A DNA stretch of 64,000 nt, from positions 542,589 to 606,588 of the forward strand of contig CAJNDS010000291.1 of the NCBI GenBank assembly GCA_905221605.1, given 5' to 3'. This document shows positions 11,337-22,671 of this stretch, piece by piece. The notes beneath the pieces were generated by a model that saw nothing but the letters and a program-made list of their open reading frames with translations, was not told the origin of the DNA and made no database searches. A program made the position numbers and the translations under genes. Position 1 is the stretch's first letter, and every line of letters begins with the position of its first letter. The stretch comes from Symbiodinium natans (lineage: Eukaryota; Sar; Dinophyceae; Suessiales; Symbiodiniaceae).

Positions 11337-12200
11337 CGACCTGGAATCTCCACATCCCCGAACTCAGAATCAATTCCCTGTCACTTTGCCATGTCCAGGC
11401 CGTCTCAGGCTTCAGGGTCCCTGCGCAAACCTGCCGTAACCCTGTGGGAGAGAGCATGGTTGAGCTGACTTTCGTGCCGGATGGCACATGCCCTTTCACC
11501 AAGGCGCTCTCCCGAGGACAAAAAACAGATCGCATGCATATCCTTGCTTGCCCATGCTGCTAACCTTGGTACTTGGACATGGCCTTAACATGCTCAAACA
11601 AATGTGAAAACTGCGCTCGAGGCTTTGGACCCCGACCACTGGCCATGACACGGCTAGTTGTGAAGATGCGCCGAGTCATGGAAGGGAAGAAGAGAACGAG
11701 GCCTCGGGCAGGCCTGTTTGCTCATTCGCCAAGGACTAACACACTTGTGCACATCCAGGGCCAACAACTTGAAATGGAGGGGAGGTGCCTTGCACAGCCT
11801 GCAGACAAATATGAACGAGATTTTGCTTGCACAGCCGCTGCGCCGCAAAATTAAGGTCTCACGACTCACTGCCCCCACGCACAGCCTGCACCCCTCCCCC
11901 ATCAAAGAACACTGGTCAACTGGGGACAGCATCTCTCGCATTGCCGTGCTACGGTCTGGTGGCTTCACGCATTGTCATCCCTCGTCGACTGCAGCAAATT
12001 CATCGCTGCGGCTGGTTTCCGTCGTCTGCCACTCCTCGCTCTTTATGCCAGCACGACAGTGGCTTGTCCGTTCATTTGAGGTTCTTCCTCAACTGCACTC
12101 TGCGTTTTGATATGGATCTCTGCATTCGTAGACTCCAATCGTTGTTGTCAACGGATTTATTTCCAGATTCCTTACTTAATCCAGAGACCTGCACAGCTTG
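11337..12200. repeat. Repeat family, full-length-like copy B
   Basis: Two parts in tandem. The part from about 11340 to 11700 is nearly duplicated at 12303-12665 (both begin GGAATCTCCACATCCCCGAA). The part at 11728-12195 is related to copy A at 9240-9795. On the minus strand both 5' parts translate to a conserved stretch containing GTLKPETAWTWQSDRE, which differs by few residues between the copies, so a protein-coding ancestor is possible. I do not recognise the protein. Confidence 0.75.
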
Positions 12201-12302
12201 CGTCAACACACTCACACCATCTAGTTCAGCTTGTTGTGTAAGTTACACTCTCAGTCACTCTCAACCACTAGCCGAAGCTTGAGATCGCTGTGGTGGCTGA
12301 AG

Positions 12303-12665
12303 ATCTGGAATCTCCACATCCCCGAACTCAGCATCAATTCCCTGTCACTTTGCCATGTCCAGGCCGTCTCAGGCTTCAGGGTCCCCGCACAAACCGTGCA
12401 GTAGAGCCTGTTGTGCGCGAGAGCATGGTTGAACTGACAGTCGTGCTGGAATGGCACAGGCCTCTTGCACCAGGGTGCTCTCCCGAGAAAGAAAAATGAT
12501 CGCATGCATATCCTTGCTTGCCCATGCTGCCCCTGGTGCTTGGACATGGCCCCAACATGATCAAACAAATGAGGAACTATGGAATGGCCCTGGACCTCGA
12601 CCACCGGCCATGACTCGGCTAGTTGTGAAAGACCCGCCGAGTCATGGAGGTAAACAAGAGATGTG
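12303..12665. repeat. Repeat family, partial copy C
   Basis: A high-identity partner of 11340-11700, with small indels. It shares the CTGTCACTTTGCCATGTCCA block and the ending that contains CCGACCACTGGCCATGACAC or its variant. It stops just before the tandem GACTGATAGTCA block at 12716. Confidence 0.8.
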
Positions 12666-12715
12666 GCCACGGGCTCGCCTGTTTGCACTGCGGTTACTGG
12701 CCTGATGGGAGGGAT

Positions 12716-12945
12716 AGCCACTGACTGATAGTCAATGACTGATAGTCAGTTGCTCAGAATTAAAAGACATACACCTTCCTCTGCTTTCGGCCCTATAGCC
12801 AGTGACTGATAGTCAGTTGCTCAGAATTAAAAGACATACACCTTCCTCTGCTTTCGGCCCTATAGCCACTGACTGATAGTCAATGACTGATAGTCAGTTG
12901 CTCAGAATTAAAAGACATACACCTTCCTCTGCTTTCGGCCCTCAA
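12716..12945. repeat. Tandem triplication, about 66-81 base unit
   Basis: Three head-to-tail copies of a unit running from GACTGATAGTCA through CAGAATTAAAAGACATACAC to GCTTTCGGCCCT. The first and third copies carry a doubled GACTGATAGTCAATGACTGATAGTC start and the second carries one, so a 15-base subunit has itself varied in number. Confidence 0.9.
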
Positions 12946-12946
12946 A

Positions 12947-13133
12947 CTTCCGGCCATGTCAGCTTCAGGAAGCGACGGCAGGGTATTCTCCCTTGCCGGC
13001 TGCTTTCGCCCAGCGGCACAGCAGGAGGTTCGGTCTTCCTCCTTCCGGCCATGTCCGCTTCAGGAAGCCACGGCAGGTTGTTCTCCCTTGCCGACTCCTC
13101 TCGCCCAGCGGCACATCGCGCAGGGGTGCCACG
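12947..13133. repeat. 95-base tandem duplication
   Basis: CTTCCGGCCATGTC occurs at 12947 and again at 13042, each followed by CGCTTCAGGAAG or its variant, a CGGCAGG block, TTCTCCCTTGCCG and CGCCCAGCGGCACA. The two copies differ by substitutions and a small indel. It starts directly after the triplicated block. Confidence 0.85.
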
Positions 13134-13408
13134 CAAGAAGTGCTGCAACCAGGAATGTTCCAGCGAATAAGAGGACACCCGACAGATGATCTTCGTGGAG
13201 CAGATGGTTGCATAGAAGCCTCAGTTGGCAGGCCATGTGCAGGGAGAGCAATCTCCAACTCCATGGCTGATGCAATTGATAGAAAGGGCAAGCCGTGAAG
13301 CTGATAGAAGTGCATACCTGCCGCCAGCGCGACAGTGATCACCGTAGCCGTCAACGTCTGAAGCATGTCCTTCTTTGCAACGCACTGAAGGCGGTAGAAG
13401 CAGTCCCC
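13060..13408 (-). CDS. Possible membrane-protein exons
   Basis: A minus-strand stretch 13408-13318 reads GDCFYRLQCVAKKDMLQTL and then a hydrophobic segment TATVITVALAA. It has an AG in front and a GTATGC donor behind. A second stretch (about 13275-13060) contains a hydrophobic run, SGVLLFAGTFLVAALLAW. Both look like transmembrane helices, so this may be a membrane protein. The second stretch overlaps the 95-base duplication and may be chance. No family is recognised. Confidence 0.35.
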
Positions 13409-14084
13409 CTCAAGTCATGCCTCACCCCGCCCGATGTAACATGTTAACGTTAAGAACCAGGGCCAAGGCACCAAAATCATCCACTTGCCTTTCCGCAGCA
13501 TAGATGCCAAACCTCATGCTCTGTGCCACGACCATCTAAGAAAAACTTCTGTTGAGCATCGCCACGAGAGAGCACTGCCAATGGCCACAGCTCGACGATG
13601 CACAACCATGAGACCGAAAGATGAAGCTCAAAAAGGTGAGGAAACTTCTTTGCAAATGAACCTCTCTGATAAGCCTCCTCGCTCTTTTGAGTTGTCTCAC
13701 TTTGCACTGGGTCACTCCAACGACTGCACATCTCCTTACATCCTTACAGCATCTTGCGCCAGGGCACATACCCAGCAAACAAAAATCGAAGGGAAAGCAA
13801 CGAGCCACATTGCCTGGGCTGCTTCTGGAGTCCATTGGCCAATGTCTCCACGCGTTTCAATGCATTTTCCTAGAGAGCTGCTTCAAGGGACGCCCCCCAA
13901 ACAAGGGTACCCCCCATTTCGGAAAGCCCAACACTCAAATTTGACATAATCTTCAGCTACACTGAACGAAGTGAACGAGCTTGAACAGCTGCTGGTTCTT
14001 GCGCACTCTGTCAGCGGAGGAACAGCAGCGTGCAACAGCAAACGGACATTATAGCAAAACAACTCAAAGCGAGAGACTGTGAGG

Positions 14085-14150
14085 GAGAGGGAGATCGAGA
14101 GCAAGAGGGAGGGAGGGGAGAGAGAGAGAGAGACAGAGACAGACAGAAAA
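14085..14150. repeat. GA-rich purine tract
   Basis: Interrupted GAGA/GGGA/GACA run of about 65 purine-rich bases on the plus strand. It lies in a gene-poor stretch (13420-14900) where I see no other feature. Confidence 0.85.
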
Positions 14151-14915
14151 GAGTGGCGGAGAGGAGAAGAGAGGAAGGGGTGGAGGGTGAACACTATGGC
14201 TGGCGGTGCACGGTGGTACACTGACTCAGTGCACAAGCCGAATTTGTTTCACCCGCCCACCCTCGCAGCACTTTATGCGACCTACTGGTTGGCGAGAGCA
14301 CAAATTCGTGTCGTCGGCCATTGGATTTTGATTTCACCATGAAAGCCGTGATCCCGCCAATTCCGCGTTTGAGCGCATGCATGGGGCCTAGGCGCAAGCG
14401 TGATTCTTGGATGCCAAATGAGCGCTGTGCCTAGGCGAGAGCTGCAAAATTTCGGTGAGCGCCATGAGGCCGCCTCAAGCGAACCCTCCCTACCCGACAG
14501 CCTGAACGTTGGAATGCCATACTGTTTGAGGAAAAACGCAGATTCCCCAAGCTCTCACGCGTAGTGGCTACCAAAACAAGGTGAAGCGAGGAACCCAAAC
14601 ACAATCCGAAGTACCAGATTGCCGAAATGAAATCCCCCCTTTCTATAATAGCATCAGAAGGTGAATTTCTCAGGCCATTCCCGCGCGATTCAAGAAAGCC
14701 CGTATCCCTCCGGGTCAGACAAAACACTTTTCTTTGTCCCTGTAGCCCCGCCTTGACCCCCTGCTGTCACCCTGTAGCCAACCAAAAGGCCCAGGGTCAA
14801 GAAGTCACATCAAAGCCCTGAATGCCCAGAAGATCTCGAGATCATGCGTGCCGTTGCTAACCCGTTGAGAAACTGTAGAAGAATGAGCCGATAGTAACCG
14901 CAGGGCTGCGAGCAT

Positions 14916-15125
14916 CTAAGATGGCCTCATGAAGAAAGAACGATGAAGCTCGACATCTGCGCTGGAGCCGCTCCCGAAGATCACGACGTTGGTTCTCGCA
15001 TGAAACACATCCAAACGGGATCCCAGGGTTACAACTTCTTCGGCGTTTGAAGACAGTTTAATCTGGAGAAGGTTTAGACTGCTTTCTGTTGACCCTGGGA
15101 CTTCCAGCCGAGATCCAAGCCCTCC
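14916..15125 (-). CDS. Possible exon, beta-rich extracellular-like
   Basis: The minus-strand open stretch contains GSRLEVPGSTESSLNLLQIK and then TLGSRLDVFHARTNVVIFG, ending at a stop near 14916. The alternating hydrophobic pattern suggests beta strands of a surface or secreted domain. The family is unknown. A CAG-type acceptor is present upstream, but borders were not fixed. Confidence 0.35.
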   Translation of the reverse strand, partial: GGLGSRLEVPGSTESSLNLLQIKLSSNAEEVVTLGSRLDVFHARTNVVIFGSGSSADVELHRSFFMRPS

Positions 15126-15691
15126 GTGTGCCGGTGCCGTGGTCATGTTCTCCGTGGTAAGTCTCGCGGTGCATGATGTTCTTAACTAATGGAGAGCTCT
15201 GGCTATCTGCGCACGAAAGACTATCTGTGCACCGGTGGAGTGGGCAAGGCGACTGCCAGTGCCATGAAACATGCGAGACTGCGCTCGAATGTGCTGCTCG
15301 GGTTCCACCTTCTGAAGAGCTCGCTTGCTTGAACCCCTACCCCTACGCCACATGGCCCAGAAGAGCAAAAACCTATTTTCAGACGGGATGCCAAGGCAAG
15401 AATGCTTGCCACGACCTCGGCGCTGGGAGGCGGCTCTGAAAAACATTCCGATGAAAACCCCGATGGCATGCCGGCAACTGACAAGGCTGACCAGCCGTGT
15501 GGGGCCATGGTGCGGGTGAAGTGTTCCAAAGTGTTCCATCGAAAGAGGATCGTTGCAGCCAGAGTGGCACCACCGTGGTTATCTCCAGCCTTGAACCTGT
15601 TCAGTTTTGGGGGCTGAGCTGTCATGGACTGAGATCCAGAGGACCATGAGCTTGGTCCACAGCTCTTGAAAGACTTCGACTGTGCCATCCT

Positions 15692-15870
15692 TCAGCCTTC
15701 AGCTGTAAGAGCCTCCGAGGCTGCGGTAACTAGACCTCGCCTGGCTGCAACCATATCCATCTGCGCCCAGAGGATAGGTGTGGTTGCACCAAGAAGCCAT
15801 CGGTACCTCGAGACACGGCTTGCTGATTCGACAGCGCCCCACTGAACATGTTGCGGCTGTATGGATTGAG
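15692..15870 (-). CDS. Possible exon, unidentified
   Basis: The minus strand reads VQWGAVESASRVSRYRWLL then GATTPILWAQMDMVAARRGL before a stop near 15692. The composition is coding-like and several AG|G sites could bound an exon. An adjoining open stretch to the left (15688-15221) contains NRFKAGDNHGGATLAATILF. No family is recognised. Confidence 0.3.
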
Positions 15871-15942
15871 ATTCTGAGAGCCCCAAGAAGCCGAAAGACG
15901 ATGGAAGATGATGCCAGGACATGAGGGAAGTGGTGGTGGGTT

Positions 15943-15984
15943 CAGGGTTCAGGGTTCAGGGCCCAGGGCTTAGGGTTTAGGGAT
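15943..15984. repeat. Short decayed TTTAGGG array
   Basis: Three TTCAGGG units, then CCCAGGGCTTAGGGTTTAGGG. This is a small interior telomere-like array in the TTTAGGG sense on the plus strand. Confidence 0.85.
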
Positions 15985-16426
15985 TACTCTCATGCCGCGG
16001 CACGGGAAAGAATACTGGCCAAGTTGGCTCGTCAAGCCGGCGGATACGTCGGTGCTGACCACTTTGTCAAAATTCTCCACCGACCCAAACCTCAGGCTCA
16101 GGGGAGGGGGGCGCATCAGCAAGTCCAAAAGAGTAAGATGACATCTGTAGCCGTTTCTAGCCACGGGGCCAGCGATGAACACATTCCATGACCACCTGTC
16201 TCCGCTTTGCGTTTGTTGGGGGGCGGGGCCAATCTTACAGCTGGGACTCACCTCTCCATCCCGAAGTGTTGTGCCAGACCGAGAGTCCAAATCGGAGCTA
16301 CCTCAAGACCTCTGCATATTCTAGCTGAAGCACGTTGAGGCACCCTTTACAGCCGAGGTATTCGACATAGGAACGTGGTGAGGGCAGCATCAAGACGATT
16401 TGGCTTCCGAGGCGTCTTGCGTGGCT

Positions 16427-16455
16427 AGAAAGAGAGAGAGAGAGAGAGAGAGAGT
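16427..16455. repeat. GA dinucleotide microsatellite
   Basis: An almost perfect GA run of about 28 bases. Confidence 0.95.
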
Positions 16456-16984
16456 GACAACATTCTCTCGTCCCTCCTATTGCCAAGAGAGAAAGTGGCA
16501 CAACTCGATACAAGATCCAGTATCTAGTATAAAAACACCACCCTCACGCATAAAGACACACCAATGCCAGACATATCCGGCTTGCCTGGCGATCGCAGAG
16601 AATTCCCTCTTCCTCATGGCCCATGTCGCAGCACAGACATTTCGTCTGGCTCAGCCTTTGGGAAAGGGCTAGCATGGCCAAAAATGTCTGATAATCCTAA
16701 GGGTAGATCATATGTTTGTTCATGTAAAGTTCTAATAACTACGGATAGGCCGACCTCAACACACCACTGGTCATGAATTCTTTGGGACCGAGCACATGGG
16801 GTTCAGAATTTCGGCTCTGAGGTATTTTGCCGGAGGAGCTCAGAGGCGAAGACTGGTGGGATGCTTGTTTTTGCGTCTCACGGCAATCGTCTTTCTACCG
16901 CCGTGGCTTCATACGGTACAAACACCGCAACCCTGGGCTGAGCCCTATTCGGTTACTCTGCGCTTGAAATTTGATCTCAGGTTG

Positions 16985-18315
16985 CTGTGCGAGCAGCTTG
17001 AAGTCTGCAAGCTCCACTTGCAGCTGGCGCACGTTGTCATAGTAATTCCTAAGATGCGACAAGAGCACGGAAAGAACATACTAGTAACAGCAATAGTCAG
17101 TGCTACGGTAGCGAAGAAAAATAAACCACATTGACTGGATCACACCCGAATTGTCCATTCGCCAGACGAGTTGCCGAAAGGCTGCAGTACCAAAGTAAAA
17201 ACCCACCACTCCTGCATCGGTCCACCAGGCTTTAAGTGCAAAACTTGCACAAAACCCTAATTTAGGCCTTACCGGATCATGGTGAGACTCAGCCAACAGC
17301 AACATGCACGTATGTATCTTGTACCACTGCTGACAGCCGGGGTACCCAGACCAGTGAAAGCAAACAGCGCGAGTTTGTCCAAGAAGGTGTGAATCGTCAG
17401 CTCCGTAGTCATGACCTCAACCCGATATCGCCGAGGGCTTCTTCAGGCAGCCGGCTGGCACGATAAGACCATCAATCCAGGCTACACGTTTCAGCAAGTC
17501 TAACGTCAATGATCAGCTGCAACTGCAGCCTTGTGGCCACCACGCTCCCGAAGAAAATCCACAGGGTGCAAGGGCCAAGAAAGGTCGGCCGAATCTTCAC
17601 CACTGCTGGATCCTGGCCCTCATGGCTCTTCACAAAGGCGGCGTACTCGAAGATGCACCAAAGTCTCCGCACCTTTGTTGTTGAACAAACAGCGACAGCC
17701 TGCGGGCACCTATGTGTGTGGGGATTCCCGACTTGCGCAACCATCATATCGATAACTGAACGAGACGAAGGCACGTAGGTCGGATCCCACAAGACCAGTA
17801 GGCTTTTGGAGCTTCTCAGGAAACCGCCGATGCTGAGGATGCCCTCTGCCTTCATGTCGTCGTCTACCTGGTTGATGCCTCAATGCAGTACAGTGAGTAA
17901 GCATCTCAGCAAGGGCGGCAAGCTAATGCTTGAGACGGCGGATGTGTTCATCCGAATGCAATACGGCGATCCTGGTTTTCTCATAAACTGCCTTGTCAAA
18001 CCAATGCCGTCAAGCAATGTGACTTTTTCCATGAAAGACAAAACGGCTACCACTGGTGGCGAGCAGCAAACTTTGTCCAGGAACACGGCGGTCTGGGACT
18101 GCCAAAACACCAACGTCACAGCGGCCGCAATCCTAGGAACAAGAGGGTCAGGTGGCAGGACCCTCTGTACTATCGAAAAGTCTTTGGTTCCCACACCCAC
18201 AATTTCCATCTGCAAGATGCACAAAGCCAAGTCAGGACCCCGCAGCTCTGAGAATGCCAGGGCACACTCCACTGCCCAGGGCCCAAAGGGAAAACTCATA
18301 GTAGTGATGCTCTCC
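16985..18315 (-). CDS. Membrane protein, FLDKVCINQ/RLWCIFE family
   Basis: The core is three consistent exons. Exon A (about 18222-18068) carries a hydrophobic helix, PRIAAAVTLVFW, then TAVFLDKV, and ends at a GC donor. Exon B, 17878-17775 (104 bases), restores the frame to give CINQVDDDMKAEG, then GILSIGGFLRSSKSLLVLWD, and ends at a GT donor. After a 102-base intron, exon C (17672 to about 17505) gives RRLWCIFEYAAFVKSHE, IRPTFLGPCTLWIFFGSVVA (a second membrane helix) and a possible GT donor. A later exon (about 17080-16990) has SHLRNYYDNVRQLQVELADF. From memory this 'LDK-C-I-Q-D ... RLWC-FE-AAF' pattern is common in dinoflagellate predicted membrane proteins. Its function is unknown to me. 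It superficially resembles TIR-like signalling domains. Confidence 0.7.
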
Positions 18316-18319
18316 AATG

Positions 18320-19360
18320 TGGTCCTTAGAACGTTAGCAGGCGAGGGTTTTGGGTCTTTGTACGAGCATGCTAGGGTTCAGGACATGCAAGTATGTGGAT
18401 TCTCGGTGGATGTGGCTGTTGCGGGAGGTGGGGCTTCCCACGTACAACGCCCAGGAACAATCGATGGCTTGGTGTAGCCCGGGAGGAACCCTGAGCCTCA
18501 CATTCACCGCTGAGCATGTGCAGAGGTAACATTGAGAATGCCTCATGCTAGCAGCCAGGGACGGACTGGAGAGACCTGCAAGCAGTGTAACCCAACATCC
18601 CGGTGGTCCGCAACTTCCAATGTGGGAGCAACTGCGCCAAGCCACCTTTGAACACTGCCGCCGCAATCGCTGCCAATGTCCCAATCCTGAAAACTACAAG
18701 TCATAGCTAAGCCACCAGGCTGCTCCAAGACTTCATCTCAACTCGCAGCTCTTTTGAAAACAAGCGCATCTGCAAAATCCAAGATTCACAGCCGCTGCAG
18801 GCCCATTCTTCCTTGGCTCCGGCCCCATTCGGGGGCTTCACAATGCACCCATCGGCTTCACATGCGCCAGGCTGGGAGACCAGGTGTTTGTCATACAGAG
18901 GGCTTATCAAGCACACAGTCGTGGAGCTTGACGAAATTCGAACGAGATCTCACCAGTCGTCACTAGTCACAGAGCAACTGCGCCAACAAGGAAAAAATCA
19001 ATGCAGAGCCTCAATTCTGCAGAACCCCAGATACACCCACATGAAAGCCAACAGAATGCAAAATCAGGCGGCAGAACCAGGAGCGCCAAGACTTTGCGCC
19101 ATGCGCGCTCCCGCCAAGAATGGGACCAGAACTCATCCAGCACCTGGCAGCAGGCACAGCCATAGCTGGACTCCACGGCAAGGGTGAAGACAGCTGGCTA
19201 ATATGACCTCAAGTATAACTAGCTGCGTGTAGAGCTAGCTGAACATCCACACCATGAGACTTGGCTGGGGTGCAATGATCTCCTTTCCTTAACGACCTAA
19301 GCGCAGGCGCTCTGCTGAGCGGCATCAACACCCAGTCACGATGCTACCGGTAGCCCCAGC
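18320..19360. other. No gene established
   Basis: Overlapping open frames on both strands. Upstream exons of the membrane-protein gene at 16985-18315 should lie here if it is complete, but none was recognised. I see no repeats. Confidence 0.4.
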
Positions 19361-19365
19361 ACAGC

Positions 19366-20650
19366 CTAGTGAAGAATGCATTTCCATTCTAGAGAACACG
19401 GCCACGCAGCAAAGCGGCTAGCATGAATAACCCTGACTTGTTCATTGCAGCACCCTCTACGTCGCCAGCCTCGGCAACCTCGCTCAAATTGTAGAGACAC
19501 TTCCTCAAAGACAGCGGTCTGAGGTTGGAGGTGTTCGCACACAGGGCAGTCGGTTTTGCCTCTTAACCCCAAGCCCTGCAGCTGAGAGCGGGTCCTGGTT
19601 GGGCCCTGACGTAGAATTTGCCCCAAGCCTGGTGGCAAAGCCGTTAGGGTGTGCTCAGCTTGACTGATGGCAGTCCGGAACCAGCAGTTCCTGTACTGGA
19701 GTTTCCAAATCAGCAACCGTTTCTGATGTGAGGGTATGATTGCATCACAGGGGACAATGCTGCGCATCGGAAACTTCATGTTAGTAATCGGGTATCCTCC
19801 GAGGTAAGAACAAACATGAAGCTCCACCTCAAACTCGCCTTTTGCCCAGCACGTGCACTGCATCGCAGCAGCCCCAGCCCCTTCAACTACACACATGGCC
19901 ACTTCAAGGAGAGTCTGAATGGTCACCCAACGAAGTTGCTGAGTATGATGGCTACTTGCGACTGCGGCGAGTAGCACCACAGGACGTTCGCTGCCCGTGT
20001 CGACCTCTGGATCTCCGGGCGAGTGCACTCCATCCTGCTACCAAGCGCCCAGTCTCTGCACTGCTAGACCACATGTTGCTAATGAGACCTGCAGTCGGAG
20101 ATCAGTTGGCAGTGGGTACAGCGACAGCACTGCTTTAGAAGACACGGGTTTAAGAAAATGAGGTACTCGGCCGAGCGCTGATAGAAACTCTCTCCCAGAT
20201 TTGCCCAAAATCCGTCGAGGCGCCAGGCCTCAGGCGTCTGAAGAACCCACCTTCCCCCTCCTTGACAAACACGAATGCCAAGAGTGCAGTCGTCGACCCC
20301 TTTGTTTCGTCCGTTGGGTAGGGGTTGGCTCAGAGGCTCACGGTCCCCCCGCCTCCGCCCGCCGTTTTGTAGGACCCCCTTTGGTTTCGGGGCAACCCCT
20401 ACAAAGCTCCAGACAGAGCTGGACCCTTACAGATTCTCTACGGACCCTGACCTCCAATTCTTGCTTTCTTATCCAGCGATCGATGTCAGTGTGTGCCCCG
20501 AGCATGTGCAAATTACAGCCAGTCCGCGTTCACCGCATAATTCCTGTCTGACAGGCAAGTTCCGAGGTCCTGGTGATCCTGTCCGCGAGGTTTTTCACAT
20601 GCACTGCCAAGTGCCCACCATCTCCAACCTTCTGGTGGCAGTCGCTGGAG
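19366..20650 (-). CDS. Possible exons, unidentified
   Basis: A 220-codon minus-strand open frame (20028-19366) contains PVVLLAAVASSHHTQQLRW and VTIQTLLEVAMCVVEGAGA, then a less coding-like tail. A separate stretch near 20650-20580 reads GDGGHLAVHVKNLADRITRT. Both lie on the strand of the recognised genes. No domain was recognised and the joins are not determined. The long frame may run through an intron by chance. Confidence 0.25.
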
Positions 20651-21453
20651 GCGTCGAGCTCTGATGTCTCGGCAGGCATGTTTTTTCTGCTTCAGGGCTT
20701 AAGATGTTCTGAAGTTTCAGTTCCATGTTTCTTTCAAAGCATGGCCGAGCTAGTGCCACGGCAAGCAAAGTGGCTACTGCTCATGCCACTTCATTCCGCA
20801 GCACTGCCCCTATAAGAATGCCCACTTGGCTGCCACACAAAAGGTGGCACACTTTACCAACCTTACTTTGACAGCATGCTCCATGATCTCACCTGGCCAG
20901 GCAGAACCAGCGATGGCACTAATGGAGGAATGTCGCTTGGAGTTTCAAGCGACATGGCCGCAGGCAAGGAAACCCTTAACCCAAAGCCACGGAATCTGGC
21001 AAAGCTGCTCGGCAGATAAGACAAAGAAGCGCCGTGACCTCGTACCGTCTGCGACAATGTGAGCGTTGATTGTACTGTGGAGGTTTTGATCTCAGTGTCG
21101 TGTCGCAACTTGCAACCTTGAGCCATCCAAGACCAACTCGCATTGTTAGGCAGTGGCAATCATGGAAAAGGATGCAGTCTTGAAATGTGCTGTGTGCACT
21201 GGCATCTGGAGGTCGGCTGGGACAATCACAGCACCCATCAGCTCTGAGAGTCAAGTTCCCTCAATCCGAAGCCTGAATTCCCAACTGATCCAGCTGGCTT
21301 TTGTCGGGTTCGGCCTGCATCTGTTGCCTTTCCTCGGCCCGTCGCAATCGCTCCTGCCGACGCTCCGCTGCCTGCCAGCAAGAAGCCAACGTTGAGCCTT
21401 ATGGGATTTGTGGGCCCTCTCCACTCGGTGCTCTCAGGGACTTCCTTGTCTCA

Positions 21454-21473
21454 GGGGGGGGGGGGGGGGGGGC
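21454..21473. repeat. Poly-G run
   Basis: About 19 consecutive G residues inside otherwise unremarkable sequence. Such runs are prone to sequencing length error and can form quadruplex structures. Confidence 0.95.
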
Positions 21474-22671
21474 CAGTCCAATGAGTGCAAAAGCAATGCC
21501 TTTCGCCGCTTCTCTGCTGCTCGCTGCTCTCGCTCCTCGCCTTTGTAAGAAGGCTAGGGAAAAACAGAGCTCACAGCGACAGCTCACTTCCCCTGGGAAT
21601 GAGGGACTTCGGGCCCAATATATACCCTTAAGGGAGTATATGGGGTACCTCATTCCCTCATTCCCGACTAAGAACCAGCCAGAACTTGCATGACTCTCAA
21701 ATGTTCAGCAGTATTTAGTTGGGGTTGCAGAGTGGTCATGAGAGCTGCCGATGCTTCGCACAGCGCTTGAGGACCTATGGGTTGTGGGGCGGGTGAGATT
21801 GACACCGCAAGCTGGGATTTGGCCTATGCAGAACTCGGTGTGGATCTTTCTTGTCAAGAATCAAGAACACAAGAAGAAAACCCCCCAATCCCAAAGAAAC
21901 CCCGAGCGGCAGCCCTAGGAAACAATAGCACAGCGAGGAAGAGTGCTCAGTTGCTGGGGTACTGGCGGCTTTCTTTGTCAGCGGCCTTGTGCTCCGCAAG
22001 AGCATGGCATTTGCATAGCTGTGGCCTGAACCCTTCCACTCTTCAGCAGGACTGTCGAGTCTGCCAATTTAGTTTAAATTTAAACCCACCGACGGGGTCG
22101 ATTTAACACTTTTGCGCCCCCCTCAAATAAGAACCATCTTGTAGCAGAAGCTGCCGGGTCGTCGAGAGCAGGGCCAGGAAGGCCGAGTCGGAGATATCAA
22201 GAAGGCCAAAGTCAGAAAACGGAGAGTCAGAAAACCGCATGCCAACAAACAATAGACCGAGCTGAGGGCTTGGGGAGCCAGGGTTTGAAAAAACTCGCTT
22301 TCGGGCCTGTGGATTCCCATGCAACAAAAATGTGAAGCTTTTGTGTTATGCCGTCGAGCTTTGTTTGCTAATCGAAAGTTCCGAAAGGTCACCTTACATA
22401 CCCTTTGAACGAAAGTAGGCCACCCGAAAGCCTAGCACCAGGGACCTTGTCTTCACAGACTGGATTGGTTGGCGGTGTGTGGGTGTGGGCGTGTGTCTGT
22501 TGTTTGGGTGGCGTGGATGGAAGTGTGGAAGTGTCAGGGGGTCCAGCTATGGCTATGGATTTGAGTGCAGATGGGGCCTGTTATTTCAGAGGGACTAGCA
22601 TGTTCTCTGACTGGGGCTTTTCACGTTTTCCGACTCGGGCCGAGGGGGGTTTCTGACCCACACGGCCCGAC

